A DNA stretch of 64,000 nt from Acidobacteriota bacterium. Its GTDB lineage: Bacteria > Acidobacteriota > Vicinamibacteria > Vicinamibacterales > 2-12-FULL-66-21. Of this stretch, positions 51,729 through 59,851 are shown in pieces; the stretch's first letter is position 1, and every line of letters begins with the position of its first letter. Below the pieces are notes generated by a model. It saw only the letters and a program-made list of their open reading frames with translations, was not told where the DNA came from and made no database searches. The stretch spans positions 1 to 64,000 of the forward strand of contig JACPDI010000021.1 in the NCBI GenBank assembly GCA_016184105.1. The letters are read 5' to 3'. Both the position numbers and the translations under genes were made by a program.

Positions 51729-51904
51729 GCTTTGTGCCCCCAATGGCCCCCGACGTGGCGCTCGGTGGACGGGCAATCGTAGCGCCTCCGGCTCCACGGC
51801 GGAAGGCTCGCTGCGTGCAGGTGTTCTCTCGGCGATGCCTCAAGGGCGCGCCGGACGGCCGCGGCGCTTTGCTGCATGACTCACCATTGCCAACGGGGAT
51901 TAAT

Positions 51905-53050
51905 CTAGCGAAGGCGCGCGGACAGCGACTCGACGCGCGCGCGGACGTCCGGCGCGACCTGGGCGTGCTCGACGCCGGCGTGATCGAGGAACTCGCGATA
52001 GTGCTCCACGGCGCGGGAGACCTCGCCGGCTTCGTCGTAGAGCAGCGCGAGGTTGTAGTGCGCGGCGGCATGGCGCGGGTTGATCGTGAGCGCGCGCAGG
52101 AGCGAGGTCCGTGCCGCCTCGCCGCGCTGCAGGCCCTTCTGCGCGAGCGCGAGGTTCACGAGCGCGTCGGTGTCGCGCGGGTCGATCGAGAGCGCAACGC
52201 CAAACTCCGCGAGCGCGGCGTCGAGCCTTCCCTGCCGCATGAGCGCCACGCCAAGGTTGCTGTGCGCGCGGCCGTATCGCGGGTTGATGATGGTCGCGCG
52301 CTGAAACTCGCGGACCGCCTCGGCCAGCAGCCCCTTCTCCTGGTACAGCAGACCGAGATTGTTGTGCGCCTCGGTGTGCAGCTCGTTGCGCTCGAGCACC
52401 GCACGGTAATGCGTCAGCGCGCGCTCGAAATCGCCGCTGCGGTGGTAGTAGAGCGCGAGGGTGAAATCTTTCGACGCGGGTTCGCGCGAGGGTGCTCGCG
52501 AAGGCTCGCGCGATGGTGCGCGTGAAGGTGTGCGCGCGGGCGCACGCGAAGCTGACGCCGGCCGGTTCACCGCCACGGCCGGCGGAGTCGCCGACGCGGC
52601 CGATCGCGTCACCGACGGCGCCGGCTGAGGCGGCGCGAGCGCGGCCGGCGGCCGTGCGACCGGCGATGCAGGCTTCGGCGCAGGTGCGGGCGTCATCGTC
52701 AGCGATCCGGGCGGCGGTGACGGCCGCGTCCCGGGCGCGGGGCGCGCGGCGGACGGCGAGGGAGACGACGACGGAGACGGTGGCGCCGCACGGCGCGCCT
52801 GCCGGGACGCGGGCGCCGTTGACGGCGCCTCCGGCGCCGCGGGAAACAGCTGCGGCCACAACCACACACCGGCGGCGACGAGCAGAACGACCAGGCCCGC
52901 GAAGATGGTCAGGCGCGGTCCGCGGCCGCTTGTCGGCGGCTTCGGTGAATACCCGAGCGTCGCGAGGACGTTGTCGGCGTGCGCCGATCGCGGGGTCGTC
53001 GTGCGCCCCGACCCGCGCGACCGCCGGAGCGCATCGAGAAGCAGGCTCAT
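51905..53050 (-). CDS. TPR protein with GspB/MshN-like N-terminus
   Basis: 381 residues. Starts MSLLLDALRRSRG, the typical opening of GspB/MshN-like proteins, then one membrane helix (about 48-67) and a long Pro/Ser/Ala/Arg-rich periplasmic linker (about 75-190) with SRAPSREPSRAPSREP repeats. From about 193 four to five TPR units follow (ALYYHRSGDFERALTHYRAVL, AHNNLGLLYQEKGLLAEAVREF, AHSNLGVALMRQGRLDAALAEF, AHYNLALLYDEAGEVSRAVEHY). It probably anchors and positions the secretin apparatus. It lies ten bases downstream of the ExeA-like gene. Confidence 0.82.
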   Translation of the reverse strand: MSLLLDALRRSRGSGRTTTPRSAHADNVLATLGYSPKPPTSGRGPRLTIFAGLVVLLVAAGVWLWPQLFPAAPEAPSTAPASRQARRAAPPSPSSSPSPSAARPAPGTRPSPPPGSLTMTPAPAPKPASPVARPPAALAPPQPAPSVTRSAASATPPAVAVNRPASASRAPARTPSRAPSREPSRAPSREPASKDFTLALYYHRSGDFERALTHYRAVLERNELHTEAHNNLGLLYQEKGLLAEAVREFQRATIINPRYGRAHSNLGVALMRQGRLDAALAEFGVALSIDPRDTDALVNLALAQKGLQRGEAARTSLLRALTINPRHAAAHYNLALLYDEAGEVSRAVEHYREFLDHAGVEHAQVAPDVRARVESLSARLR

Positions 53051-53059
53051 CTCTGGGAC

Positions 53060-54358
53060 TCAGTTCAGGACGACGCGCGCCGAGGAAAACGCGGCCACCT
53101 GCCGCAGGCGCCGCTCGTCGTCACGCGCCCGTTCGACATTGTCGTACGTGCCGACGAGAAGTTGCAACGACCGCGAGCCGTCTTCCCGCTCGACCGTGGC
53201 CCGGTAGGCATTAAAGCCGAGCTGCTGCAGCTCGCGGGCGCGGGCCGCGGCGTCCTCCTCGCTCTCGAACGATCCCACGAAGATCGAGAAACTCGCCCGT
53301 CGCGCCGCGGCGGGCGCCGCGTTCACCGCGGTCGTCCTGACCGGCGCAGAGGCCGGCTGCGCCGCCGGCGCGGCCGCGACCGGGGCTGGCTCCTCCCACG
53401 GAGGAATCGCGCCGACCTGCATGAGCACCAACACGGACAGCGCCGGCGCGACCGCCAGCGCGGCGCTCGCGACCAGGAACGCCGCGCGCCGGCGCAGCCA
53501 CGCGGCCCACGCCACCGGCGCGAGCCGCAGATCGAGGCTCGACGCCGCGCGCTTCACCAGACTTGGCGTGATCCGGTTCGTGCGCTCCGAAAACCCGCCC
53601 AGGAGCGACCGATCGCACAACAGGTTGATCAGGCGCGGCGTGCCGCCGGTGAACCGGTGCACCAGGTCGAGCGCGCGCGACGTGAACGTCACGCTCGCGC
53701 CGCCCCCCGCGATCGAGAGCCGGTGCGCCACGTAGGCCGCGCACTCGTCGCGCGTCAGCGGCCGCAGCTCGTAGCGGATCGACACGCGCTGATCGAGCTG
53801 CCGCATGTTCGGCGAGCGCAGCACCCCCTGCAGATTCGTCTGCCCCACGAGGACGATCTGGAGCAGCTTCTCCTTCTCGGTTTCGAGGTTCGACAGGATG
53901 CGGATCTGCTCGAGCAGCCGGTTCGGGAGGTTCTGCGCCTCGTCGATGATCAGCAGCGCGCGCGCGCCGATCGGCTGGAGCGACAGCAGGAACTCGTTGA
54001 GCGTGTCGATCAGCTCCTGCTTCGTCACCCCGAGGAGCCTGCCGCGCTTCACTTCCTCGCGCGAGACCACGCCGAAGTCCTGCAGCACGATCCTGAGGAG
54101 GTCCTCCTCGGTGATGAACGGGTTCAGCACGAGCGCCGTGAACGTCCGCGAATCGAGCTGCTCGAGGATCGCCCGGCACAGCGTCGTCTTCCCGGTGCCG
54201 ATATCGCCGGTGATGACGACGAAGCCCTCGCGACGCTGGATCGCGTACTGGAGGAGATCGAACGCGTTCGCGTGCGTCTCACTCTTGTACAGGTACTTCG
54301 GATCCGGCGTCAGGCTGAATGGCTTCTCAGTGAAGCCGTAGTATTCCTCGTACATCAC
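53060..54358 (-). CDS. ExeA/MshM-like AAA ATPase with C-terminal SPOR domain
   Basis: 432 residues. ATPase part (about 1-265): YYGFTEKPFSLTPDPKYLY start, Walker A GDIGTGKTTLC near 51-61, Walker B LLIIDEAQNLP near 135-145, sensor FTGGTPRLINLLC. One membrane helix (about 288-310) and a Pro/Ala linker lead to a C-terminal SPOR domain (about 355-432: SFSIFVGSFESEEDAAARARELQQLGF ... VVLN), which binds denuded peptidoglycan. ExeA of Aeromonas uses a peptidoglycan-binding domain to help install the secretin; here SPOR replaces it. ATGA overlap with the secretin gene. Confidence 0.9.
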   Translation of the reverse strand: MMYEEYYGFTEKPFSLTPDPKYLYKSETHANAFDLLQYAIQRREGFVVITGDIGTGKTTLCRAILEQLDSRTFTALVLNPFITEEDLLRIVLQDFGVVSREEVKRGRLLGVTKQELIDTLNEFLLSLQPIGARALLIIDEAQNLPNRLLEQIRILSNLETEKEKLLQIVLVGQTNLQGVLRSPNMRQLDQRVSIRYELRPLTRDECAAYVAHRLSIAGGGASVTFTSRALDLVHRFTGGTPRLINLLCDRSLLGGFSERTNRITPSLVKRAASSLDLRLAPVAWAAWLRRRAAFLVASAALAVAPALSVLVLMQVGAIPPWEEPAPVAAAPAAQPASAPVRTTAVNAAPAAARRASFSIFVGSFESEEDAAARARELQQLGFNAYRATVEREDGSRSLQLLVGTYDNVERARDDERRLRQVAAFSSARVVLN

Positions 54359-55725
54359 AGCACCTTCGGCGTCAGCAGCACCGCCAGTTCCGAATAGGTC
54401 TTGCGGGCCGGCGCGCGCCGGAAGAGTCCCGCCAGCCCTCTGCCCGACGCCTCCCGCGCCTCGCGCTCCCGCCGCAGCCCGGGAAGGACGAGCGTCTCGC
54501 CGTCGCGGACGCGCACCGACGTGGTCACCTCGCTCACCGCCGTGACGGGCGCCTTCTGCCGTTCCCGCGCGCGCACGTCTCCCGTGTGCTGTACCACGCT
54601 CGGCGCCACGCTCATCGTGACCATCCCGTCGGCGGAGATGTGGGGCACGACCGCCAGCGAGAAACCGTCGAGGACCGCGGTGGTGTGCTCCTGTCGTCCC
54701 TCGGGTCCTTCGCGCTCGAATGTGATGTCCTGCAGGCCGACGCGCATCACGGCGGGCTCGTTGTGCAGCGCCTTCACGCGCGGGCTGGCGAGCACCGACA
54801 CGCTGCCCTGCTCCGCGAGCGCTTTCATGAACGCGTCAAAGTCGAGCGTGACGGTGCCGGACGCGGACGTGACCTGCGCCTTCGCAATCGCCGCCGGCCA
54901 GTCCACGCCTCCGGCCGGAGGATCGGTCATCGTGACTTCCACCACGCGCGCTGCGATATCCACCTGCCGCACGAGGCGGCGCTCGACGCTCTCCAGGTAC
55001 ACCGCCACGCGGTCGATGCGATCCTCGTAGTCGGTCACCTGGACGACGCCCGCGCGACGATCGACGGCGAACCGCCCTTGCGGCGAGAGGAGCGACTGGA
55101 TGCCGCGCGCGACTTCCTCGAACGCGTCGGCGTCCGCCGTCCACTCCACGCCGGCGCGGCTGCCGTTCCCGGCGTCGCGGCGCAGCGACGATGACGTCGA
55201 GAGCGCGCCGTTGCCGCGGCGCTTCACGGCGGAAACGTTGACATCGAAGATGCGCGTCCCGGTGCGCCGGCGGTACACGCGAATCGCGTTTCCTTCGACG
55301 CTGTATTCGAACCCGTGCGGCTGGAGCACCAGGTCGAGCGCCTGCCGCAGCGTCACGCCGGACAGCTCGCCGACGAACGTGCCCTCGACGCCCGGCTCGG
55401 TGACGAGGCTCAGGCCGGTGTCGCGCACCAGGAGGAGGAGGACGTCGCGGAGCGGCATGGGCTGGGCGAAACGGAGCGACAGCGGGCGGACCGCGTCGAG
55501 CGTCGCGTTGGCGCCGGTCGGGTCGAGGCGCGCGACGGGCATCGGCGGAAGCGGCGAGGGGCGCACCGGGCTTTGCGCCTGCGCGTCGGCACCCTGGGAT
55601 CCCTGGACGCCACGCGCCCCGTCCGACAGGCGGACGACGAGCAGCGGCTGCAGCGGGCGCGACTGCCCTGCAAGGACGGCAGTGGCCGCCAGCGCGAAGC
55701 CGGCGAAAAGCAGGCGTGTCCTCAA
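54355..55725 (-). CDS. Secretin of MshL/PilQ type
   Basis: 456 residues. Signal peptide (1-20). An STN/secretin N-terminal domain at about 85-155 (RFAQPMPLRDVLLLLVRDTGLSLVTE ... LRQALDLVLQPHGFEYSVEGNAIRVY), an N1-like domain, then the secretin core (VDIAARVVEVTMTDPPAGGVDWP, SVLASPRVKALHNEPAVMRVG, VRDGETLVLPGL, ending TYSELAVLLTPKVL). It is shorter than typical MshL (about 550), having few N domains. With the ExeA-like and TPR genes it forms the outer-membrane half of a MSHA/type IV-like machine. Confidence 0.9.
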   Translation of the reverse strand: MRTRLLFAGFALAATAVLAGQSRPLQPLLVVRLSDGARGVQGSQGADAQAQSPVRPSPLPPMPVARLDPTGANATLDAVRPLSLRFAQPMPLRDVLLLLVRDTGLSLVTEPGVEGTFVGELSGVTLRQALDLVLQPHGFEYSVEGNAIRVYRRRTGTRIFDVNVSAVKRRGNGALSTSSSLRRDAGNGSRAGVEWTADADAFEEVARGIQSLLSPQGRFAVDRRAGVVQVTDYEDRIDRVAVYLESVERRLVRQVDIAARVVEVTMTDPPAGGVDWPAAIAKAQVTSASGTVTLDFDAFMKALAEQGSVSVLASPRVKALHNEPAVMRVGLQDITFEREGPEGRQEHTTAVLDGFSLAVVPHISADGMVTMSVAPSVVQHTGDVRARERQKAPVTAVSEVTTSVRVRDGETLVLPGLRREREAREASGRGLAGLFRRAPARKTYSELAVLLTPKVL

Positions 55726-55790
55726 CGGGCCCTCACATCCCTCAATTCACACAATTTCTCCGGGATTATCGGTCCGGCCGGGCTGAACCC

Positions 55791-56324
55791 TTAGGGGGCG
55801 GGAGGGAGGTCGGCCGGCGAGACGGGCGCCGTGAACGGGGGCGGAGGCGCGCTCTTCCTGAACAGCGCGGCGCCGAGCAAGCCGCCGAGCAGCGCGAAAA
55901 TCGGATAGATGATGAGCGCCATCACCAGCCCGGCGGCCGCGGCGATGAGGTTCACGGCCGGGCCGCTGCGCCGCTGCTCCATCATCTGCTCGACGATGGG
56001 AGGGACGTCGCGCATCATCTGCGACATCCGCCCCCACATGTAGAGATCGAGCTGTCGCTGGAACGGCGCCATCAGCAGCGAGACCACCGTCGCGACGAGC
56101 GCGCCGAAGACCCCGGCGAGCAGTCCGACGAGCGCGCCATCCGCGGTGGTGATCGCGTACGGATGGTTCTGCTGCATCACCCACGCCGCAAGCAGGCCGC
56201 CGACGAGCACCCACAGGCAGCAGCACGCGTTCACGTACGACACGAACGGCAGCGCGGAGAGCACGCCGATGAACGCGCCGCCGAGCAGGGCGGGCTGCAG
56301 CTTGTCGGGCGATGACGGCATCAC
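55791..56324 (-). CDS. Four-helix membrane protein of unknown function
   Basis: 177 residues with about four hydrophobic helices (LQPALLGGAFIGVLSALPFVSYVN, CCCLWVLVGGLLAAWVM, LVGLLAGVFGALVATVVSLLM, VNLIAAAAGLVMALIIYPIFALLGGLLGAAL) and a Pro-rich tail. The middle loop YMWGRMSQMMRDVPPIVEQMMEQRR is hydrophilic. It carries a three-Cys run near residue 34, an unusual feature. I do not recognise it beyond resembling other acidobacterial small integral membrane proteins. It ends 65 bases from the secretin start and begins six bases after the inositol-phosphate synthase gene. Confidence 0.65.
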   Translation of the reverse strand: MMPSSPDKLQPALLGGAFIGVLSALPFVSYVNACCCLWVLVGGLLAAWVMQQNHPYAITTADGALVGLLAGVFGALVATVVSLLMAPFQRQLDLYMWGRMSQMMRDVPPIVEQMMEQRRSGPAVNLIAAAAGLVMALIIYPIFALLGGLLGAALFRKSAPPPPFTAPVSPADLPPAP

Positions 56325-56330
56325 AGCGAC

Positions 56331-57644
56331 CTAATCGTAGTATTCGAGCCCGAGGTGCGTGATCAGCTCTTCCCCCTTCATGTAGCGCAGGGTGTTCTTC
56401 AGCTTCATGAGCTGGATGAAGAGATCGTGCTCGGGGTACAGCTCGGGCGCGTGCACCGGGCTCTTGAAGTAGAACGACAGCCACTCCTGGATGCCGCTCA
56501 TGCCGGCGCGCTTCGCGAGATCGAGGAAGAGCGCGACGTCGAGCACGATCGGCGCCGCGAGAATGGAATCGCGGCACAGGAAGTTGATCTTCAGCTGCAT
56601 CGGGTACCCGAGCCAGCCGAAGATATCGATGTTGTCCCAGCCTTCCTTGTTGTCGCCGCGCGGCGGATAGTAATTGATCCGGACGAGGTGGCAGATGTCC
56701 TTGTACAGGTCCGGATAGAGCTTCGGCTGGAGGATGTAGTCGAGGACGGACTTCTTACTCTCTTCCTTCGTCTTGAACGACTCGGGATCGTCCAGCACTT
56801 CGCCGTCGCGGTTGCCGAGGATGTTCGTCGAGTACCAGCCGTTGACGCCGATCAGGCGCGCCTTGAGTCCGGGCGCGATGATGGTCTTGATCAGCGTCTG
56901 GCCGGTCTTGAGGTCCTTGCCCGCCAGGGGCGAGCCGGTCTGCGCGGCCAGTTCGGTGAGGGCTGGAACATCGCCGCTCAGGTTCGGCGCCGCGTTCGCG
57001 TACGGGATGCCTTCCCTGATGGCGGCGTACGCGTAAATCATGCTCGAGGGAATCGCGTCGTCGCTCGCCTCGAGCCCCTTCTCGAATGCGGCCAGCGAGG
57101 CGTGGACCGGCGCCTCCCTCATGAAGACCTCGGTGCTGCCGCACCACACCATGACGAGGCGATCGAGCTTGTGCTCCGCCTTGAAATTCCGGATGTCGGC
57201 GCGGACCTGCTCCGCCAGGTCGCGCTTGTTCTTTCCCTTCTTGACGTTCGGGCCATCGAGCCGCTTGACGTAGCGGCGATCGAACACCGCGGGCCAGGGC
57301 TTGATCCTCTCGAGGTCGGGGCGAATCTGCTCGAGCAGTCCCGCTTCGATCACGCCGGCGGTCTTCGCCGCCTCGTAGCAGTTCTCCTCGAAGATGTCCC
57401 ACGCGCCGAACACCAGGTCGTTCAGGTCGGCGAGCGGCACGAACTCCCGGATGGCCGGCGAGCGGCCTTCGGTGCGCTTCCCGAGACGGATGGTGCCGAG
57501 TTCAGTAAGAGAGCCGATCGGCTGTGCGAGGCCGCGGCGAACCGCGTGCACGCCGGCGATGAAGGTGGTGCTGACCGCGCCAAGGCCCACGAGCATGATG
57601 CCGAGTTTGCCCGACGCGGGCGCGATGTTTACTGGTGCTTTCAC
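56331..57644 (-). CDS. Inositol-3-phosphate synthase
   Basis: Makes L-myo-inositol 1-phosphate from glucose 6-phosphate using NAD. 437 residues: the Rossmann start LGIMLVGLGAVSTTFIAGV near 13-31, VVWCGSTE-like VMVWCGSTEVF near 160, GNDLKTGQT-like GKDLKTGQTLIK near 240-252, NGWYSTNILGNRDG near 268-281 and KINFLCRDSILAAPIVLD near 360-377. The second half is complete. Start is a GTG at 57644. It would support inositol phospholipids or osmolytes. It is divergent from a methyltransferase gene across 26 bases. Confidence 0.93.
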   Translation of the reverse strand: MKAPVNIAPASGKLGIMLVGLGAVSTTFIAGVHAVRRGLAQPIGSLTELGTIRLGKRTEGRSPAIREFVPLADLNDLVFGAWDIFEENCYEAAKTAGVIEAGLLEQIRPDLERIKPWPAVFDRRYVKRLDGPNVKKGKNKRDLAEQVRADIRNFKAEHKLDRLVMVWCGSTEVFMREAPVHASLAAFEKGLEASDDAIPSSMIYAYAAIREGIPYANAAPNLSGDVPALTELAAQTGSPLAGKDLKTGQTLIKTIIAPGLKARLIGVNGWYSTNILGNRDGEVLDDPESFKTKEESKKSVLDYILQPKLYPDLYKDICHLVRINYYPPRGDNKEGWDNIDIFGWLGYPMQLKINFLCRDSILAAPIVLDVALFLDLAKRAGMSGIQEWLSFYFKSPVHAPELYPEHDLFIQLMKLKNTLRYMKGEELITHLGLEYYD

Positions 57645-57670
57645 ATGCCCAACTATATCATCAGGGGTTC
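57645..57670. promoter_or_regulatory. 26-bp divergent gap with overlapping -10 elements
   Basis: The AT-rich patch at 57652-57661 gives TATAGT on the minus strand (seven bases before the GTG at 57644) and TATATC or TATCAT on the plus strand (nine bases before ATG 57671). The two -10s overlap, and both transcripts would be leaderless or nearly so. No strong -35 was found for either. Confidence 0.45.
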
Positions 57671-58216
57671 ATGCGCTTTCTTCGCAGGGGCGGCGATCCG
57701 CACGCGTTCGCGCTCGCCATGATCGGCCTCAAGATGGGCGACCGGCTCCTTCAGCTCGGCGCCGGCGACGGCGCGCTGCTGGCCGCCCTCGGGGGAAAAG
57801 TGGGTCTGACGGGCCGCGCCTGCGGCGTGGACGAATCCGACGAGGGGGTCGCCCGCGCCAAGCTCGCGGCGGACCGCGAGGGGGTGCTGCTGGAGCTGCA
57901 GCGCGCGTCGTACGAGGCGCTGCCCTTCGACGATGGGGCGTTCGACGTCGCGATCGTGAACGCGGTGCTGCCCGACGTGGCGCCCGAGGCACGCGTGACG
58001 ATCGTCGCGCAGGTGGCGCGCCTGCTCCGCTCCGGCGGGCGCTGCATCGTCGTGGATGCCGTGCCCCGCGGCGGCCTCGGCGCGCTGCTCGGCGGGCCGA
58101 AGCCGGATCCCGCCTATCGGCCGGCCGACCTGCCCCGGGCCGCCGGCTTCAAGGCGGTGCGCTCGCTGGCCGAGCGCGACGGGGTGCGGTACGTGGAGGG
58201 GATCATCAGCCGGTAG
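57671..58216 (+). CDS. SAM-dependent methyltransferase, class I
   Basis: 181 residues. Motif I LLQLGAGDGALLAALGG near 27-43, acidic end GVDESDEGVARAK near 55, motif II FDDGAFDVAIVNAVLPDV near 86-103, and VARLLRSGGRCIVVDAV near 118-134, as in UbiE/COQ5-like or Trm-like small methyltransferases. The N-terminus (FLRRGGDPHAFALAMIGLKMGDRLLQ) is basic and could touch membrane or nucleic acid. The substrate is undetermined. Start ATG 57671 chosen over an upstream ATG at 57635 because the latter lies inside the divergent gene. Confidence 0.8.
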   Translation: MRFLRRGGDPHAFALAMIGLKMGDRLLQLGAGDGALLAALGGKVGLTGRACGVDESDEGVARAKLAADREGVLLELQRASYEALPFDDGAFDVAIVNAVLPDVAPEARVTIVAQVARLLRSGGRCIVVDAVPRGGLGALLGGPKPDPAYRPADLPRAAGFKAVRSLAERDGVRYVEGIISR

Positions 58217-58253
58217 GCGCCTTCAAGCTCAGAGGGGATTGAAGTCGGCCACG

Positions 58254-59018
58254 TCACCGCGCGCATGTGAGATGCCTGCCGCCGTCGATCGCGATCGTCT
58301 CGCCGGTCATCCACCCGCTCTTCGGCGACACCAGGAACGCGATCAGCTCGGCGATCTCCTCCGGGTTCCCGGCTCGTCCCATCGGGTGCGTCTCCCTCGA
58401 GCGCTCCAGGAACGCCGCGTACTGCTCCTCTCCCATCCCGGAGCGCCGGTGCAGGTTGGTCACCACCACGCCGGGGTTGACGGCGTTGACGCGGACCCCT
58501 TTCGGCGCGAGCTCCAGCGCGGCGCAGCGCGTGAGCTGATCGACCGCGGCCTTGCTCACCGCATACGCGAAGATGCCGGGGAATGACCTGGTGCCGGCGA
58601 CACTGGAGACGTTGACCACCGCGCCGCGCCGTGCGGCCAGGTGCGGCACCGCCGCGCGCGTCAGGCGAAAGAGCGACCGCACGTTGATGTCGAACATGCG
58701 GTCCCACGCCTCGTCGGGGGTGTTCTCGACCGTCCCCGAGCCGATGATGCCGGCCGCGTTCACCAGCGCGTCGAGCGCGCCGAATCGGCCTGTCGCGGCG
58801 GCGACGATCCCGGCCGGCGCATCGGCGGCCACGACGTCCGCGCGGTGCGTGGCGCAGACGCCCCCCTGCTGGCGAATCGCCCGTTCGACTTCTCCAAGCG
58901 CCGTTTCGTCACGCCCGACGGCGAGCACCGCGTATCCATCGCCAGTCAGACGCAAAGCGGTTGCGCGGCCGATCCCGGACGTCGCGCCCGTGATGATTGC
59001 GACAGGTTGTGTTGCCAT
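58254..59018 (-). CDS. Short-chain dehydrogenase/reductase
   Basis: 254 residues, classical SDR: cofactor loop TGATSGIGRA (11-20), ADV near 60, NAAGI (about 88-92), catalytic Ser in VVNVSSVAGTR near 140 and the YxxxK motif YAVSKAAVDQ near 155-162, with NPGVV after it. It closely resembles SDRs annotated as 3-oxoacyl-ACP reductase or glucose dehydrogenase, but the substrate cannot be assigned. ATG at 59018; a frame open to 59120 would cover a repeat. A TACAAA element lies nine bases upstream. Confidence 0.9.
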   Translation of the reverse strand: MATQPVAIITGATSGIGRATALRLTGDGYAVLAVGRDETALGEVERAIRQQGGVCATHRADVVAADAPAGIVAAATGRFGALDALVNAAGIIGSGTVENTPDEAWDRMFDINVRSLFRLTRAAVPHLAARRGAVVNVSSVAGTRSFPGIFAYAVSKAAVDQLTRCAALELAPKGVRVNAVNPGVVVTNLHRRSGMGEEQYAAFLERSRETHPMGRAGNPEEIAELIAFLVSPKSGWMTGETIAIDGGRHLTCAR

Positions 59019-59041
59019 GACGCCAAGTTTGTACCACAGTC

Positions 59042-59100
59042 GTACCTGGCCCCCGACCTCTGGCCTCTGACCTCGCTCACCGCCCACTGTCCACTGCCCA
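59042..59100. repeat. Degenerate repeat cluster in SDR/ZIP gap
   Basis: Two repeat styles in one 59-base stretch: 59042-59074 is the inverted form of words seen at 24522-24563 and 6311-6333 (GTCAGAGGCC, GGCCAGGTAC), and 59084-59100 (ACTGTCCACTGCCCA) matches the style of 11903-11935. This suggests one dispersed repeat family inserted between genes. Confidence 0.6.
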
Positions 59101-59119
59101 CTACATGTATCATTCGTCA

Positions 59120-59851
59120 ATGCGCATCGCAGCCACCCTCGGCCTGAGCGCGCTTGGAAGCGTCGGCGGCGTGCTCGTCGCCTCGCTGTTTCTGCTCGTC
59201 GGAGAAAAGAACCGCTCGCGGGTGCTGCCCTCGCTCATCAGCTACGCGGTGGGGACGCTGCTTGGCGCGGCGCTGCTCGGGCTTCTTCCCGAGGCGCTCG
59301 AGAGCCGCACGCCGACTGCCGTCTTCGCAAGCCTGCTCGTCGGCATCTTCACCTTTTTCATTCTCGAGAAGCTGGTGTTGTGGCGTCACTGCCACGACAC
59401 GGCGGACTGCCAGGTGCACAGGAGCACGGCGACGCTCGTCGTCCTTGGCGACGCGTTCCACGCGCTGGTGGACGGCGCGGTGATCGCCGCGGCCGTCGTC
59501 GTATCGCTTCCGCTCGGCATCACGACGGCGCTGGCGATCGCCGCGCACGAGGTGCCGCAGCAGGTGGGAGACGTCGCGATCCTGCTCGCGGCCGGCTATT
59601 CGCGCCGGCGGGCGCTCGCGCTGAACCTGGTGGCGGGACTGGCGAGCGTGGCCGGCGCCGGGATGATGCTGACGTTCGCCGGGGCGACGCCGTCGCTTCT
59701 CGGCTACGTGCTCGGGTTCGCGGCGGGCAACTTCCTCTACGTGGCGATGGCCGATCTCATCCCGCACCTGCACCGCGGAATGGAAGAGACGAGCGCCGTG
59801 CGGCAGATCGTCATGATTGCGGCAGGGATTGTGACGATCGTGGCGCTATAG
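59120..59851 (+). CDS. ZIP-family divalent metal transporter
   Basis: 243 residues with about seven or eight membrane helices. The family metal sites are in helix IV (FHALVDGAVIAAA near 115-127, His and Asp) and helix V (AAHEVPQQVGDVAILL near 142-157, the HExPxxxGD signature). A His/Cys-rich loop (RHCHDTADCQVHRS near 90-103) may bind metal in the cytoplasm. Likely imports zinc or iron. ATG at 59120 lies six bases after a TATCAT element with no Shine-Dalgarno; an ATG at 59105 would start on the -10. Its 3' end overlaps the next, opposite gene by 41 bases. Confidence 0.88.
   Translation: MRIAATLGLSALGSVGGVLVASLFLLVGEKNRSRVLPSLISYAVGTLLGAALLGLLPEALESRTPTAVFASLLVGIFTFFILEKLVLWRHCHDTADCQVHRSTATLVVLGDAFHALVDGAVIAAAVVVSLPLGITTALAIAAHEVPQQVGDVAILLAAGYSRRRALALNLVAGLASVAGAGMMLTFAGATPSLLGYVLGFAAGNFLYVAMADLIPHLHRGMEETSAVRQIVMIAAGIVTIVAL

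Noticed and set aside
51601-51879. Plus-strand open frame in the gap upstream of acsA
   Set aside because: No motif, Arg/Ala-rich composition; the minus strand gives a more convincing GNAT-like fragment.
58254-59120. Longer SDR start at 59120
   Set aside because: The extra 34 residues translate a dispersed repeat (QWTVGGERGQ) and precede the conserved SDR N-terminus.
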